From an uncultured Flavobacteriaceae bacterium (GTDB lineage: Bacteria > Bacteroidota > Bacteroidia > Flavobacteriales > Flavobacteriaceae), in the NCBI GenBank assembly GCA_905181625.1, contig CAJIYJ010000004.1, positions 1 to 64,000 on the forward strand: a stretch of DNA of 64,000 nt. The letters are read 5' to 3'. Position 1 is the first letter of the stretch. Each line of letters begins with the position of its first letter. This document shows positions 16,752 through 26,894 of this stretch, one piece after another. The notes under the pieces are model-generated. The model ran no database searches. It had not been told where the DNA came from and saw only the letters and a program-made list of their open reading frames with translations. Made by a program: the position numbers and the translations under genes.

Positions 16752-18690
16752 ATTTTTATTTTTTATTGTTTTTATTTTTTCACAATATAATTTAGCCCAG
16801 GAACCAGTAACTTTCACTACATCAGTAAAAAAAATATCTTCTGATACATATGAACTAATTACTAATTCTAAAATTGAATATAACTGGCGTTTATATTCTC
16901 AAAACTTAATTGATGGTGGTGCAATTCCAACTGAATTCATTTTTAGTGATTCTAACAGTTATGATTTAATAGGTATTGTTAAAGAATCTGAATCAGTCAC
17001 CAAGTTTGATCCTATATTTGGAATTGATCAATCTTATTTTATTGATCAATCTTTTTTTACCCAAACAATTAAAATTAATGATATATCAATTAACGCAGTT
17101 AAAGCAATTATTGCATATCAAGCATGTGATGATATGGTTTGCATTTTTAGAGAATCTGAGTTAGTTTTTAATTTAGATGGTTCTGTTAATACGATAGTTA
17201 ATGAAGATTTATCTACTCTTGTTATTGATGAATCTAACCCATTAGTTTTAGATTTAAAAAACACAGAGCTTTTAGAAACTTATTCTTCTTCAGAAGGTAT
17301 TTCTTCAAACCTCTATTTAAACTTACTCATTTTAGGATTTTTAGGAGGTTTATTAGCCTTACTAACGCCTTGTGTTTTTCCAATGATCCCACTAACTGTT
17401 TCTTTTTTTACTAATAAAGGTTCAAATTCTTCTTTAAATGCATTCATTTATGGAAGTTTTATAATCTTAATTTATATTTCTCTAAGTATTCCATTTCATT
17501 TTATCGATTCATTAGATCCAGAAATATTAAACAGTATATCTACCAATGCAGTACTTAATGTCCTGTTTTTTGTAGTGTTTGTTATTTTTGCTTTTTCTTT
17601 TTTTGGTTTTTATGAAATTACAATTCCTTCAAGCTGGATAAATTCAATTGATTCTAAATCTAACAGTATTGGAGGTTTTATAGGTATATTTTTTATGGCC
17701 TTGACATTAGTTCTGGTTTCTTTTTCATGTACTGGTCCAATACTAGGCTCATTACTAGTTGGTTCTATTTCTTCTCAAGGAGGTGCAATGCAATTAACAG
17801 TTGGAATGCTTGGATTTGGAATTGCTTTAGCTCTTCCATTTACTCTTTTCGCTTTATTTCCAAACTTATTAAATTCCCTACCTAAATCAGGAAGATGGAT
17901 GAATACTTTTAAAGTTATTTTAGGTTTCCTTGAGTTAGGGTTTGCATTTAAATTCTTATCCAATGCTGATTTAGTAGAACATTGGGGACTTATTAAAAGA
18001 GAGGTCTTTATTGGTATTTGGGTTGTAATTTCATTATTACTATTCCTTTATTTAATAGGAATGTTTAAATTTCCTCATGAAAGTCAATCTGTAAAAAGAT
18101 CTAAATTTAATGTGATATTAAGCTTATTCTTCTTGTCATTTGCTATTTATCTTTCTCCGGCATTATTGCCTGACGGATCTAGCAAAGCAAGACTTTTAAG
18201 TGGATTTACACCACCTTCATTTTATAGTGTGTATACAAAGGCTTCTGATTGTCCCTTAGGTTTTCAATGTTTTAAAGATTTTGAATCTGGATTAGAGTTT
18301 GCTAAAGCTAATAATAAGCCAATTTTATTAGACTTCACAGGTTGGGCTTGTGTAAACTGTAGAAGAATCGAAGAAAATGTATGGACTGACCCTGCAATAT
18401 TCAATTTAATTAATGATAATTTTGTTTTAATTTCTTTATATGTTGATGACAGAAAAGAATTAGATGAAAAAGATAAAATTTCTTTGAAATATAAATCTGG
18501 AAAAATTAAAGAAATAAACACAATAGGAGAAAAGTCCGCTACGTTTCAAGCATTGAATTTTAAAAGTGCATCACAGCCTTTTTATGTTCTATTAGATACT
18601 GAACTAAAAATACTAAATAGTCCAATTCAATACACTTCAAAGGATGTATATAAAGCTTGGCTTGAAGAAGGGTTGGGAAATTTAAAGTAA
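16741..18690 (+). CDS. dsbD: Cytochrome c biogenesis/DsbD-like thiol:disulfide interchange protein
   Basis: This 649-residue protein has three DsbD modules: a signal peptide and N-terminal periplasmic domain with the redox pair ACDDMVC (Cys129, Cys134); a membrane domain of about eight helices with the paired cysteines in LTPCVFPMIPLT (about 211) and SFSCTGPILGS (about 331); and a C-terminal thioredoxin domain with GWACVNCRR (about 535-541). DsbD passes electrons from cytoplasmic thioredoxin to the periplasm for disulfide isomerisation or cytochrome c maturation. All cysteine pairs are present, so it is predicted active. It is last in lpd-pabB-tilS-dsbD and overlaps the convergent flavin reductase gene by nine bases. 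Confidence 0.92.
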   Translation: MKFRFLFFIVFIFSQYNLAQEPVTFTTSVKKISSDTYELITNSKIEYNWRLYSQNLIDGGAIPTEFIFSDSNSYDLIGIVKESESVTKFDPIFGIDQSYFIDQSFFTQTIKINDISINAVKAIIAYQACDDMVCIFRESELVFNLDGSVNTIVNEDLSTLVIDESNPLVLDLKNTELLETYSSSEGISSNLYLNLLILGFLGGLLALLTPCVFPMIPLTVSFFTNKGSNSSLNAFIYGSFIILIYISLSIPFHFIDSLDPEILNSISTNAVLNVLFFVVFVIFAFSFFGFYEITIPSSWINSIDSKSNSIGGFIGIFFMALTLVLVSFSCTGPILGSLLVGSISSQGGAMQLTVGMLGFGIALALPFTLFALFPNLLNSLPKSGRWMNTFKVILGFLELGFAFKFLSNADLVEHWGLIKREVFIGIWVVISLLLFLYLIGMFKFPHESQSVKRSKFNVILSLFFLSFAIYLSPALLPDGSSKARLLSGFTPPSFYSVYTKASDCPLGFQCFKDFESGLEFAKANNKPILLDFTGWACVNCRRIEENVWTDPAIFNLINDNFVLISLYVDDRKELDEKDKISLKYKSGKIKEINTIGEKSATFQALNFKSASQPFYVLLDTELKILNSPIQYTSKDVYKAWLEEGLGNLK

Positions 18691-19161
18691 ATTTTTAATT
18701 AATCCATTTTGATAAATTAAAGGTTTTAATAAGTTTTTATTTACTTCACCTTCAATTACCTTCCCAATATATATGTAATGATCACCTGCTTCTATTTTTT
18801 CAGTCACTTGACATTCTAAAAATGCAATTGAATCTGATATTTTTTTTATTTGATTATTAGAGTTTTTTGTTTCAACACCCCTAAATCTTTCTTCAGGTTT
18901 AAGCTTGTTGTCAGCAAATTGATTACAAATATTTATTTGTTTTTCATTAAGAATATTAACTATAAAAAAACTTTTATTTTTTAAAGCAATATTAGATTTT
19001 GCTTCTTTATTTAAGCAAAATAAAATTAACAAAGGATCAATTGAAACTGAAGTGAATGAACTGGCAGTAAACCCATAGTCTATCATTTTATCATTTGATG
19101 TAATCACTGTAACACCTGTTGTGAAACTTCCACAAATTTTTTTAAAGAGGTCCTTTTCCAT
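18682..19161 (-). CDS. Flavin reductase family protein (FMN-binding split barrel)
   Basis: About 159 residues from the ATG at 19161. The N-terminus EKDLFKKICGSFTTGVTVITSNDK and GFTASSFTSVSIDPLLILFCLN are the standard HpaC-type flavin reductase motifs; NICNQFAD and a late DHYIYIGKVIEGE are also present. Such proteins use NAD(P)H to reduce free FMN/FAD for partner monooxygenases or other acceptors. The open frame reaches a TTG at 19182 overlapping the neighbouring stop, but family proteins start a few residues before the GSFTTGVTV motif, so the ATG is chosen. It follows a nitroreductase-family gene, another flavoenzyme; the partner is unknown. Confidence 0.85.
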   Translation of the reverse strand: MEKDLFKKICGSFTTGVTVITSNDKMIDYGFTASSFTSVSIDPLLILFCLNKEAKSNIALKNKSFFIVNILNEKQINICNQFADNKLKPEERFRGVETKNSNNQIKKISDSIAFLECQVTEKIEAGDHYIYIGKVIEGEVNKNLLKPLIYQNGLIKNLL

Positions 19162-19178
19162 GTATATACTTTTTTTTA

Positions 19179-19898
19179 TCAAATATACTTATAAACCATT
19201 TCAAAAGGAACTCTAAATTGAGGTCCGTAAACACCTTTTTCTTCTCTTTCTCCACAACCGATAACCATGTTAATTTCAGACCCTCTAGGTAGTTTTAATG
19301 TTTTTTTAACAATTAAACTATCAAAACCTTCCATTGGACAAGTATCATATCCAATCTCTGACATACTGATCATAAAATTTTGTGCAGCTAAACCAGCACT
19401 TTTATGTGCTACAATTCTCAAATCGCTATTTAAGGTTTGTCTAACAACTGGCATGAACAGTCCTATAATTTGAAACATTAAATATTTAAAAACACCTAGA
19501 ATTCCTAAAAAATCAAAATAAAGAATAGGTATAAGTTTTGAATAGTATTTTAAAGCAAGTTTATACCTTTTTGTTGTTATTGAGTTTTCTTTATACTGTT
19601 TAGTTAGAAATTCTATATTCTTTTTCGCTCTCTTTCGCCAGAGGTTTTTCCTTGTTACTACAACTACAATTTGAGAAGCTGTTTTTGCTGCACTTTGGTT
19701 CATGCAGGCTTTAGAGAGTTTATTTAAGTATACAGGATCATTTACATGAATAAACTCCCATAATTGAAGGTTACTACTGTTAGGTGCTAAAGTTGCGTTG
19801 TGTATACATTCTTTAACTTTATTACTTTTAATTTTACTGTCTTTAAAAACTCTTACTGATCTTCTATCTTTAATTGCCTGAGATACTGTTTTTTTCAT
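19179..19898 (-). CDS. Nitroreductase family protein
   Basis: A 239-residue FMN-dependent oxidoreductase-like protein. The N-terminal QAIKDRRSVRVFKDSKI with the RRSVR FMN-phosphate contact, APNSSNLQLWEF, and the later GLAAQNFMISMSEIGYDTCPMEGFD are family hallmarks. A central insert (about 85-150) is hydrophobic (YFDFLGILGVFKYLMFQIIGLFM) and longer than in the compact family members, perhaps a membrane-associating or quinone-facing segment. The substrate cannot be given. It lies upstream of and close to the flavin reductase gene and is likely cotranscribed. Confidence 0.85.
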   Translation of the reverse strand: MKKTVSQAIKDRRSVRVFKDSKIKSNKVKECIHNATLAPNSSNLQLWEFIHVNDPVYLNKLSKACMNQSAAKTASQIVVVVTRKNLWRKRAKKNIEFLTKQYKENSITTKRYKLALKYYSKLIPILYFDFLGILGVFKYLMFQIIGLFMPVVRQTLNSDLRIVAHKSAGLAAQNFMISMSEIGYDTCPMEGFDSLIVKKTLKLPRGSEINMVIGCGEREEKGVYGPQFRVPFEMVYKYI

Positions 19899-19933
19899 TT
19901 ATTTTTGAAATTAAGTTTCAAAAATACCATTAA

Positions 19934-21316
19934 TCACTGAATTAGCTTAAGTAGTTTTTTTAAAAAATTAATTTTGTTTTTAAAGGGGGGGTATCTTAAT
20001 GGTGGGTCTATCCACAAGGGTTTTGATAAATATGGTTTAAAATGTGAAAATGTTTTGAATGTTGATTCTCCATGATACTTTCCCATTCCACTTTGTCCGA
20101 TTCCTCCAAAAGGCAATCTGTCATTAGCTATATGAATAACCGTGTCATTAATAGCTCCACCTCCAAATGGATAAGATTCTAAAAATTTTCTACCAAAGGC
20201 GATGTTTTTAGTAAATATATAGAGAGCTAATGGATGAGAATATTTTTTTATGAATTCATCAACTTCATTAAAATCATCATATCCTATAATTGGAAGTATA
20301 GGACCAAATATTTCGTTCTGCATTAGTTTAGAATCTAGATTATCTAATTCAACAAGTGTGGGTTGAAAATATTTTTTATCGATATCAATATTGCCACCAT
20401 AAAGTATTTTTTGATTTTCAATTAATGATGATAAATACTTTATATGCTTTTCACTTATTATTCTTCCGTATTCAACTGATTCAATAGGTTTCTCTCCATA
20501 AGTTTTAATTATCTGGTTTTTTAACTCTATAATTAACTTAGATTTAATCTTATTGTCAACTATTAAAAAATCTGGAGCAATACATGTTTGACCACAATTA
20601 GTGAATTTCCCCCAAACAATTCTTTTTGCAGTAACCTTTAATGAAGCTGTTTTGTCAATTACACAAGGGTTTTTACCTCCTAATTCAAGTGTGACTGGAG
20701 TTAAATTTTTTGCTGCTTCTTTTGCTACTATTTTACCAACGTTAACACTTCCAGTAAAGAAAATATAATCCCATTTAAACTTTAATATTTCAGATGCAAT
20801 TTCTGGACCTCCTTGAACAACCTTAACAAAACCATCATCAAAAACCTTGGATAGAATTTTATTTAAAATTGCAGATGTGTTTACAGAATATTCAGATGGT
20901 TTTAATAATACTGTATTTCCAGCTGCAACTGCGCCAATTAATGGAGCAATTGCTAATTGAAATGGATAGTTCCATGGAGATATGTGTAATGTATTTCCAT
21001 AAGGCTCGGCTATAATATAATCTGATGAAGGGAAATTAAGTAATGATGATCTGACCGGTTTTCTTTTAACCCATTTTTTAATGTTTTTTAAAGCTATTTT
21101 AATTTCAAAATAAACAAATGCAATTTCAGTCAAGTAGCTTTCTCCACTAGATTTTCCTAAATCAACATTTAAAGCATTTTCAATATCTTTTTCATTGAGT
21201 TCTATCTCTTTTTTTAAATTCTTTAATAATGCTATTCTAAAATTTATATCAATAGTTTTTTTTGAATTAAAATAATCTTTTTGATTATCAATTATTGATT
21301 TCAATGTGTTATCCAT
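19934..21316 (-). CDS. Aldehyde dehydrogenase family protein
   Basis: This 460-residue protein belongs to the shorter, ALDH3/YwdH-like branch that oxidises fatty or aromatic aldehydes with NAD(P)+. The catalytic elements are intact: HISPWNYPFQ (111-120), KPSE (139-142), FTGS (187-190), the general base Glu211 in LELGGKNP, and nucleophile Cys245 in NCGQTCIAP. The C-terminus LPFGGIGQSGMGKYHGESTFKTFSH is typical. It runs opposite to the ilv operon, with 182 bases between the two start codons. The in vivo aldehyde is unknown. Confidence 0.92.
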   Translation of the reverse strand: MDNTLKSIIDNQKDYFNSKKTIDINFRIALLKNLKKEIELNEKDIENALNVDLGKSSGESYLTEIAFVYFEIKIALKNIKKWVKRKPVRSSLLNFPSSDYIIAEPYGNTLHISPWNYPFQLAIAPLIGAVAAGNTVLLKPSEYSVNTSAILNKILSKVFDDGFVKVVQGGPEIASEILKFKWDYIFFTGSVNVGKIVAKEAAKNLTPVTLELGGKNPCVIDKTASLKVTAKRIVWGKFTNCGQTCIAPDFLIVDNKIKSKLIIELKNQIIKTYGEKPIESVEYGRIISEKHIKYLSSLIENQKILYGGNIDIDKKYFQPTLVELDNLDSKLMQNEIFGPILPIIGYDDFNEVDEFIKKYSHPLALYIFTKNIAFGRKFLESYPFGGGAINDTVIHIANDRLPFGGIGQSGMGKYHGESTFKTFSHFKPYLSKPLWIDPPLRYPPFKNKINFLKKLLKLIQ

Positions 21317-21376
21317 AATAAAGGGTAAAATAATTATGTCATTATTGACGATTTAATAAAAATATACATTATAAAC

Positions 21377-21405
21377 TTGTTAAGAGTAAAAAACAAATAC
21401 TTTTG
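21377..21405 (+). promoter_or_regulatory. Promoter of ilvDBNC-gapN operon
   Basis: TTG at 21377-21379, then 18 bases, then TACTTTTG at 21398-21405, which fits the Bacteroidota -33 TTG / -7 TAnnTTTG pattern. Transcription would start near 21411, giving a leader of about 88 bases before the ilvD ATG. Confidence 0.6.
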
Positions 21406-21452
21406 ATTAATTTTATATAAATATATAGAATACAAATATTTTACAAATATAT

Positions 21453-21484
21453 CCTTCTCCTAGATTATGAGAAGGTTTTTTTTT
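21453..21484 (+). terminator. Leader terminator upstream of ilvD (candidate attenuator)
   Basis: CCTTCTC (21453-21459) and GAGAAGG (21469-21475) form a perfect 7-bp stem with a nine-base loop, followed immediately by nine T (21476-21484). It sits between the promoter and the ilvD ATG and has no plus-strand gene upstream to terminate, so it most likely reduces or regulates transcription into the operon. No competing antiterminator helix is obvious. Confidence 0.65.
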
Positions 21485-21502
21485 AAATGTTTTTATAAAT
21501 GA
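21467..21502 (+). CDS. Possible 11-codon upstream ORF overlapping ilvD start
   Basis: An ATG at 21467 inside the loop/3' arm of the leader terminator opens a frame [11 protein letters not shown] and stops at TGA 21500-21502, which overlaps the ilvD ATG (21499-21501) as ATGA. It has no Ile, Leu or Val codons, so it is not a classical branched-chain leader peptide; the Phe codons come simply from the terminator T-run. A ribosome starting here would unfold the hairpin. Purely a candidate. Confidence 0.25.
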   Translation: MRRFFFKCFYK

Positions 21503-23169
21503 AATTAAATAAATATAGTCATGTTGTAACTCAGGATTCAACCCAACCGGCTGCTAAAGCTATGTTGCATGCCATTGGTTTGTCTGAAGATGATTTAAAC
21601 AAGCCTTTTGTTGGCATTGCTAGTACTGGTTATGAAGGCAATCCTTGCAATATGCATTTGAACGATTTGTCGAAATCAATAAAGGATGGAGTAAATAATT
21701 CTGAAATTAATGGTTTAATTTTTAATACCATTGGAGTTAGTGATGGTATTTCAATGGGAACACAGGGGATGCGTTACTCTTTACCTTCAAGAGATATTAT
21801 AGCCGACTCCATAGAAACAGTTGTTCAAGCTATGGCTTACGATGGGTTAATTACAGTAGTTGGTTGTGATAAAAATATGCCAGGCGCGTTAATAGCTATG
21901 CTAAGGCTTAATAGGCCCTCTATTTTAGTTTATGGTGGGACAATTGCTCCAGGTTGTCATAATGACAAGAAACTTGATGTTGTATCTGCTTTTGAAGCAT
22001 GGGGTGAGAACGTAGCTGGAAAAATTGATGAAACTGAATTTAAAGCAATTATAAAAAATGCATGTCCTGGAGCTGGAGCATGTGGAGGAATGTATACTGC
22101 AAATACAATGTCTTCAGCTATTGAAGCTATGGGTATGTCTCTTCCTTACAGTTCATCTAACCCAGCGATCAGTTCTGAAAAAAGTAATGAATGTAATGAG
22201 TTGGGTAAAGCGGTAAAGAATCTTTTAATTAAAGATTTAAAACCTTTGGATATAGTTACTAAAAAATCTTTAGAAAACGCTGTAAGATTAATAACTGTTT
22301 TAGGTGGATCAACAAATGCTGTATTGCATTTGTTAGCAATTGCTAAAGCCGCAAAAATTAAATTTTCAATTGATGATTTTCAAACTATTTCCGAAACAAC
22401 ACCTTTTTTAGCAGATCTAAAACCTAGCGGAAAATTTTTAATGGAAGACCTTCACAATGTAGGTGGAATTCCTGCTGTAATGAAATATATGTTAGATAAC
22501 AATTATCTTAATGGAGATTGTATGACTGTTACTGGGAAAACTATTTCAGAAAATTTATCTTCAATAAAGTCACTTTCTTCAAATCAAAAAATAATTAAAC
22601 CTATTAATGAACCAATAAAAGAAACAGGTCATATTAGAATATTATATGGAAATTTAGCAACAAATGGTTCTGTAGCTAAAATAACTGGAAAAGAAGGATT
22701 AAATTTTACTGGTTTAGCAAAAGTTTTTGATAGCGAAAATGAAGCAAATGATGGAATTAAAAAAGGTCTAGTTAATAAAGGAGATGTTGTTGTAATTAGA
22801 TATGTTGGTCCTAAAGGAGGCCCTGGAATGCCAGAAATGCTAAAACCAACTTCAGCTATAATGGGATGTGGTTTAGGTAAAGATGTTGCCTTAATTACTG
22901 ATGGAAGATTTTCAGGAGGAACACATGGTTTTGTAGTAGGTCATATTACACCAGAGGCTCAAGATGGCGGAAATATTGCTTTCATTAAAAATGGAGATAA
23001 AATAGTTATTGATGCCATAAGTAATACCATAAATGTTGATGTTTCTGAAAAAGAATTATTAAAAAGAAAATCCAAATGGCTAAAGCCTAAGTTTAAATTT
23101 GATAGTGGAGTATTGTATAATTATATTAGAAATGTTTCTGATGCCTCTAGTGGGTGTGTAACTGATTAG
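21499..23169 (+). CDS. ilvD: Dihydroxy-acid dehydratase
   Basis: A 556-residue iron-sulfur enzyme of usual length, third step of valine/isoleucine synthesis (dihydroxy acid to 2-oxo acid). Cluster-binding and active-site motifs are [13 protein letters not shown] (about 122-134) and [18 protein letters not shown] (about 189-206); the C-terminal domain has [34 protein letters not shown]. Start ATG at 21499 gives the family N-terminus ([25 protein letters not shown]). First gene of ilvD-B-N-C-gapN; three bases separate it from ilvB. Upstream lies a terminator hairpin that may control the operon. Confidence 0.97.
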   Translation: MKLNKYSHVVTQDSTQPAAKAMLHAIGLSEDDLNKPFVGIASTGYEGNPCNMHLNDLSKSIKDGVNNSEINGLIFNTIGVSDGISMGTQGMRYSLPSRDIIADSIETVVQAMAYDGLITVVGCDKNMPGALIAMLRLNRPSILVYGGTIAPGCHNDKKLDVVSAFEAWGENVAGKIDETEFKAIIKNACPGAGACGGMYTANTMSSAIEAMGMSLPYSSSNPAISSEKSNECNELGKAVKNLLIKDLKPLDIVTKKSLENAVRLITVLGGSTNAVLHLLAIAKAAKIKFSIDDFQTISETTPFLADLKPSGKFLMEDLHNVGGIPAVMKYMLDNNYLNGDCMTVTGKTISENLSSIKSLSSNQKIIKPINEPIKETGHIRILYGNLATNGSVAKITGKEGLNFTGLAKVFDSENEANDGIKKGLVNKGDVVVIRYVGPKGGPGMPEMLKPTSAIMGCGLGKDVALITDGRFSGGTHGFVVGHITPEAQDGGNIAFIKNGDKIVIDAISNTINVDVSEKELLKRKSKWLKPKFKFDSGVLYNYIRNVSDASSGCVTD

Positions 23170-23172
23170 AAT

Positions 23173-24870
23173 ATGAGTGAAATAACTAAAATATCTGGTG
23201 CGGAAGCCGTTATTAAGTCTCTTTTAAAAGAAGGAGTTGATTTGATTTATGGTTATCCCGGCGGAGCTATTATGCCTATTTATGATGAGCTTCATAAGTA
23301 TGAAGATAAATTAAATCATGTTTTAACAAGGCACGAGCAAGGAGCCACTCATGCTGCTCAAGGATTTGCTAGAGTCACCGGAAAAGTAGGAGTGGTGATG
23401 GCAACTTCTGGACCTGGTGCTACAAATTTAGTTACAGGAATTGCAGATGCTCAAATAGATTCAACTCCAATGGTTTGTATAACTGGACAAGTCGCATCAC
23501 ACTTATTAGGCTCCGATGCATTTCAAGAAACAGATATAATTGGTATTTCCTCTCCAGTAACTAAATGGAACTGTCAGGTAACTAAAGCTTCTGAAATCCC
23601 TGAAGTTTTAGCAAAAGCTTTTTACATTGCTAAATCTGGTAGGCCGGGTCCAGTTTTGATAGATATCACTAAAGATGCACAATTTGAATTAATGGAGTTT
23701 TCTTATTCAAAATGTAAAACAATAAGAAGCTACACTCCTGTTCCTAATTATTCAATTAAACAATTGAAAAAAGCTGCTGAATTAATTAACAATGCCAAAA
23801 AACCTTTAATTGTTTTTGGTCAGGGAGTTATTTTAGGAAATGCAGAAACTGAATTTAAAAATTTTATAGAAAAAACTGGAATTCCTTCAGCATGGACTAT
23901 ACTTGGTTTATCTGCTCTTCCTTCTGACCATCCATTAAATGTTGGAATGGTTGGAATGCACGGAAACTATGGCCCAAATGTTTTAACTAACCAATGTGAT
24001 TTACTAATTGCTGTTGGAATGCGATTTGATGATAGAGTAACGGGGAATTTAGATACTTATGCTAAACAGGCAAAAATAATACATTTTGATATTGATCCTG
24101 CTGAAATAAACAAAACAGTTGAAGTTGATGTTCCAGTACTAGGAACTGTAAAAGAAACTCTTCCAGAGATATTGAAATTGGTAAATAAAAATAATCATCA
24201 AAATTGGTTGGGGAAATTTCATTCTTTATATGAAAAAGAATATAGTAAAGTCATAAAAGAAGAACTGCATCCAACTAAAGAAGGTTTAAGTATGGCTGAA
24301 GTAGTGAAAGAAATAAATATAGCATCAAAAGGAAATGCTATAATAATAACAGATGTAGGTCAACATCAAATGGTTGCTTGTAGGTATGCTAAGTTTAACG
24401 AATCTAAATCTAACGTAACGTCAGGTGGATTAGGAACTATGGGCTTTGCCCTCCCTGCTGCTTTAGGAGCAAAGATGGGTGCTCCAGAAAGGGAAGTTGT
24501 AGCTATAATTGGTGATGGCGGATTTCAAATGACTATTCAAGAATTAGGTACAATTTTTCAAACTGGTAGTGCAGTAAAAATTGTTGTTCTTAATAATAAT
24601 TACTTAGGAATGGTTAGACAATGGCAGGAAATGTTTTTTGAAAAAAGATATGCTTCTACCGAGCTCGTTAACCCCGATTTTGTAACTATCGCTAAGGGTT
24701 ATTATATTGAGGCAAAAAAAGTGAGTAAAAGAGAAGAATTAAAGTCTTCTATAGAGTTGATGATGAACTCTAAGAAACCATTTTTTCTTGAAGTTTCAGT
24801 TGAAAAAGAACATAATGTTTTTCCAATGATTCCAACAGGAGCTTCAGTGTCTGATATTAGACTAGATTAA
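23173..24870 (+). CDS. ilvB: Acetolactate synthase large (catalytic) subunit
   Basis: This 565-residue thiamine-diphosphate enzyme condenses pyruvate with pyruvate or 2-oxobutyrate, the first committed step of valine/leucine/isoleucine synthesis. It has the YGYPGGAIMPIYDEL and HEQGATHAAQGFARVTGKVGV N-terminal motifs (TPP-activating Glu in RHEQGA), SGPGATNLVTGIADA, the FAD-region MVGMHGNYGPN, and the C-terminal TPP/Mg motif IGDGGFQMTIQEL...NNNYLGMVRQWQ. Five bases after its stop the regulatory subunit ilvN begins, so the holoenzyme is encoded together. Confidence 0.97.
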   Translation: MSEITKISGAEAVIKSLLKEGVDLIYGYPGGAIMPIYDELHKYEDKLNHVLTRHEQGATHAAQGFARVTGKVGVVMATSGPGATNLVTGIADAQIDSTPMVCITGQVASHLLGSDAFQETDIIGISSPVTKWNCQVTKASEIPEVLAKAFYIAKSGRPGPVLIDITKDAQFELMEFSYSKCKTIRSYTPVPNYSIKQLKKAAELINNAKKPLIVFGQGVILGNAETEFKNFIEKTGIPSAWTILGLSALPSDHPLNVGMVGMHGNYGPNVLTNQCDLLIAVGMRFDDRVTGNLDTYAKQAKIIHFDIDPAEINKTVEVDVPVLGTVKETLPEILKLVNKNNHQNWLGKFHSLYEKEYSKVIKEELHPTKEGLSMAEVVKEINIASKGNAIIITDVGQHQMVACRYAKFNESKSNVTSGGLGTMGFALPAALGAKMGAPEREVVAIIGDGGFQMTIQELGTIFQTGSAVKIVVLNNNYLGMVRQWQEMFFEKRYASTELVNPDFVTIAKGYYIEAKKVSKREELKSSIELMMNSKKPFFLEVSVEKEHNVFPMIPTGASVSDIRLD

Positions 24871-24875
24871 TAATT

Positions 24876-25409
24876 ATGAGTGAATTAAATAATACATATA
24901 CAATTTCAGTTTATACAGAAAACAATCTTGGTTTGTTAAATAGAATTTCTGCAATATTTCTAAAACGACATATTAGCATAGAAAGCTTAACAACTTCTCA
25001 ATCTGAGATTGAAAATATTTTTAGATTTATTATAGTAGTTAGTATTACTAAATCTAGAGTAGAAAGAGTCATTAAACAAATAGAAAAGCAAATTGAAGTT
25101 ATAGCTGCTTTTTATCATTCAAATGAAGAAACTATTTTTTTAGAGACAGCATTGTATAAGGTTAAATCAAAATCCTTATTTAATGAAAAAACTATACAAA
25201 AAATAATCAAAAATAGTCAAGCGAATATCGTTACAGTTTCTCCAGAGTATTTTGTAATTGAAAAAACTGGCTGGAGAAAGGATACAGAGAAGTTATATGA
25301 TGAGTTGGAACCATATGGGTTATTACAATTTGTTAGATCAGGTAGAATCTCTGTTTCAAAAGAACCAATGAATATTTCAAATATTTTAGGATTAAATACA
25401 GATAAATAA
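24876..25409 (+). CDS. ilvN: Acetolactate synthase small (regulatory) subunit
   Basis: A 177-residue subunit that activates IlvB and confers feedback inhibition by branched-chain amino acids. Residues about 7-85 form an ACT domain (TISVYTENNLGLLNRISAIFLKRHISIESLTTSQSE is its start), and about 95-170 the ACT-like C-terminal domain with EKTGWRKDTEKLYDELEPYGLLQFVRSGRISV. The length matches long IlvH-type small subunits. It is positioned between ilvB and ilvC with 5- and 3-base gaps, suggesting tight cotranslation. Confidence 0.93.
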   Translation: MSELNNTYTISVYTENNLGLLNRISAIFLKRHISIESLTTSQSEIENIFRFIIVVSITKSRVERVIKQIEKQIEVIAAFYHSNEETIFLETALYKVKSKSLFNEKTIQKIIKNSQANIVTVSPEYFVIEKTGWRKDTEKLYDELEPYGLLQFVRSGRISVSKEPMNISNILGLNTDK

Positions 25410-25412
25410 ATT

Positions 25413-26882
25413 ATGAAAAATTATTTTAATCAATTACCATTAAGTCAAAAAATAGAGCAATTAGCAAAATGCAGACTTATGGACACTTCTGAATTTGAAG
25501 ATGGAGTATCTATATTAAAAGGGAAAAACATTGTAATTATAGGATGTGGAGCCCAAGGATTGAATCAAGGTTTAAATATGAGAGATTCAGGTTTGAATAT
25601 ATCATATGCATTAAGGCAAGCAGCAATTGATCAAAAAAGAGATTCTTACAATAATGCGATGTTAAATGAATTTAAAGTTGGTACGTTTGAAGCAATGATT
25701 CCTGAAGCTGATATGGTTTTAAATTTAACACCTGATAAAAATCATACTGATGTTGTTAATAAGCTAATGCCGTTAATGAAAAAAGATTCGATACTCTCAT
25801 ATTCTCATGGCTTTAACATAGTAGAAGAAGGACTAGCTGTGAGAAATGATATTACCGTAATAATGGTTGCACCTAAGTCTCCTGGAAGCGAAGTAAGAGA
25901 AGAATATAAAAGAGGTTTTGGAGTTCCAACGCTTATAGCAGTTCATCCAGCTAATAATCCGTATAATAATGGATTAGATCTTGCAAAAGCTTACGCAGTT
26001 GCTACAGGTGGACATAAAGCAGGTGTGTTAGAGTCCTCATTTGTAGCTGAGGTTAAGTCAGACTTAATGGGAGAACAGACAATATTGTGTGGTGTATTGC
26101 AAACTGGATCTATATTATCATTTAATAAAATGATTGAAAATGGCATTGATCCTAGTTATGCCTCTAAATTAATCCAATTTGGATGGGAAACAATTACTGA
26201 AGCCTTAAAACATGGTGGAATCACTAATATGATGGACAGGTTAAATAATACAGCTAAAATTGAAGCTTTTAAAATATCAGAGGAGTTAAAAGTTATTATG
26301 AGACCATTATTTCAAAAACATATGGATGATATAATGTCTGGTCATTTTTCATCAACAATGATGGAAGATTGGTCTAATAATGATGTGAATTTATTAAAAT
26401 GGAGAGCTCAAACTGGAGAAACAATATTTGAAAAAACTCCAATAACAACTGATGAAATTTCAGAACAGGAATTTTTTGACAATGGATTGCTTATGGTCTC
26501 ATTTATTCGCTCAGGTGTTGAATTAGCATTTGAAACAATGACTAGTTCAGGAATAATAGCTGAATCAGCGTATTACGAATCATTACATGAAACTCCTTTA
26601 ATTGCTAACCTTATAGCGAAAAATAAGTTGTTTGAAATGAATAGAATAATTTCTGATACAGCTGAATACGGTTGTTATTTATTTGATCATGCGTGTAAAC
26701 CTTTGCTAAATGAATTCTTTAAGACTATTTCAAACAATCATATTGGAGAGAAGTTCTTAAATAAAGATAAAATTGACAATTCAGATTTAATTACAATCAA
26801 TGAAATAATTAGAAATCACCCAGTTGAAATTATTGGAAAAAAGCTAAGAAATTCAATGAAATCAATGAAATCAATAAATTAA
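25413..26882 (+). CDS. ilvC: Ketol-acid reductoisomerase (class II)
   Basis: This 489-residue enzyme converts acetolactate/acetohydroxybutyrate to the dihydroxy acids using Mg2+ and NAD(P)H. The length and duplicated C-terminal knotted domain place it in class II (E. coli-like), not the 330-residue class I. The Rossmann motif [21 protein letters not shown] (about 35-55) is followed by [15 protein letters not shown], where the Arg/Gln and Lys-Arg-Asp-Ser residues correspond to the NADPH-phosphate binding loop of class II enzymes. [21 protein letters not shown] and [16 protein letters not shown] are catalytic/metal regions. gapN follows 12 bases downstream. Confidence 0.96.
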   Translation: MKNYFNQLPLSQKIEQLAKCRLMDTSEFEDGVSILKGKNIVIIGCGAQGLNQGLNMRDSGLNISYALRQAAIDQKRDSYNNAMLNEFKVGTFEAMIPEADMVLNLTPDKNHTDVVNKLMPLMKKDSILSYSHGFNIVEEGLAVRNDITVIMVAPKSPGSEVREEYKRGFGVPTLIAVHPANNPYNNGLDLAKAYAVATGGHKAGVLESSFVAEVKSDLMGEQTILCGVLQTGSILSFNKMIENGIDPSYASKLIQFGWETITEALKHGGITNMMDRLNNTAKIEAFKISEELKVIMRPLFQKHMDDIMSGHFSSTMMEDWSNNDVNLLKWRAQTGETIFEKTPITTDEISEQEFFDNGLLMVSFIRSGVELAFETMTSSGIIAESAYYESLHETPLIANLIAKNKLFEMNRIISDTAEYGCYLFDHACKPLLNEFFKTISNNHIGEKFLNKDKIDNSDLITINEIIRNHPVEIIGKKLRNSMKSMKSIN

Positions 26883-26894
26883 TAAATTAAAAAT

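Noticed and set aside
21336-21356. Six-codon ORF Met-Ser-Leu-Leu-Thr-Ile as a branched-chain leader peptide for ilvD
   Set aside because: It lies upstream of the better promoter (21377-21405) and about 100 bases before the terminator, so it would not be in the leader RNA; the match in such a short ORF could be chance.
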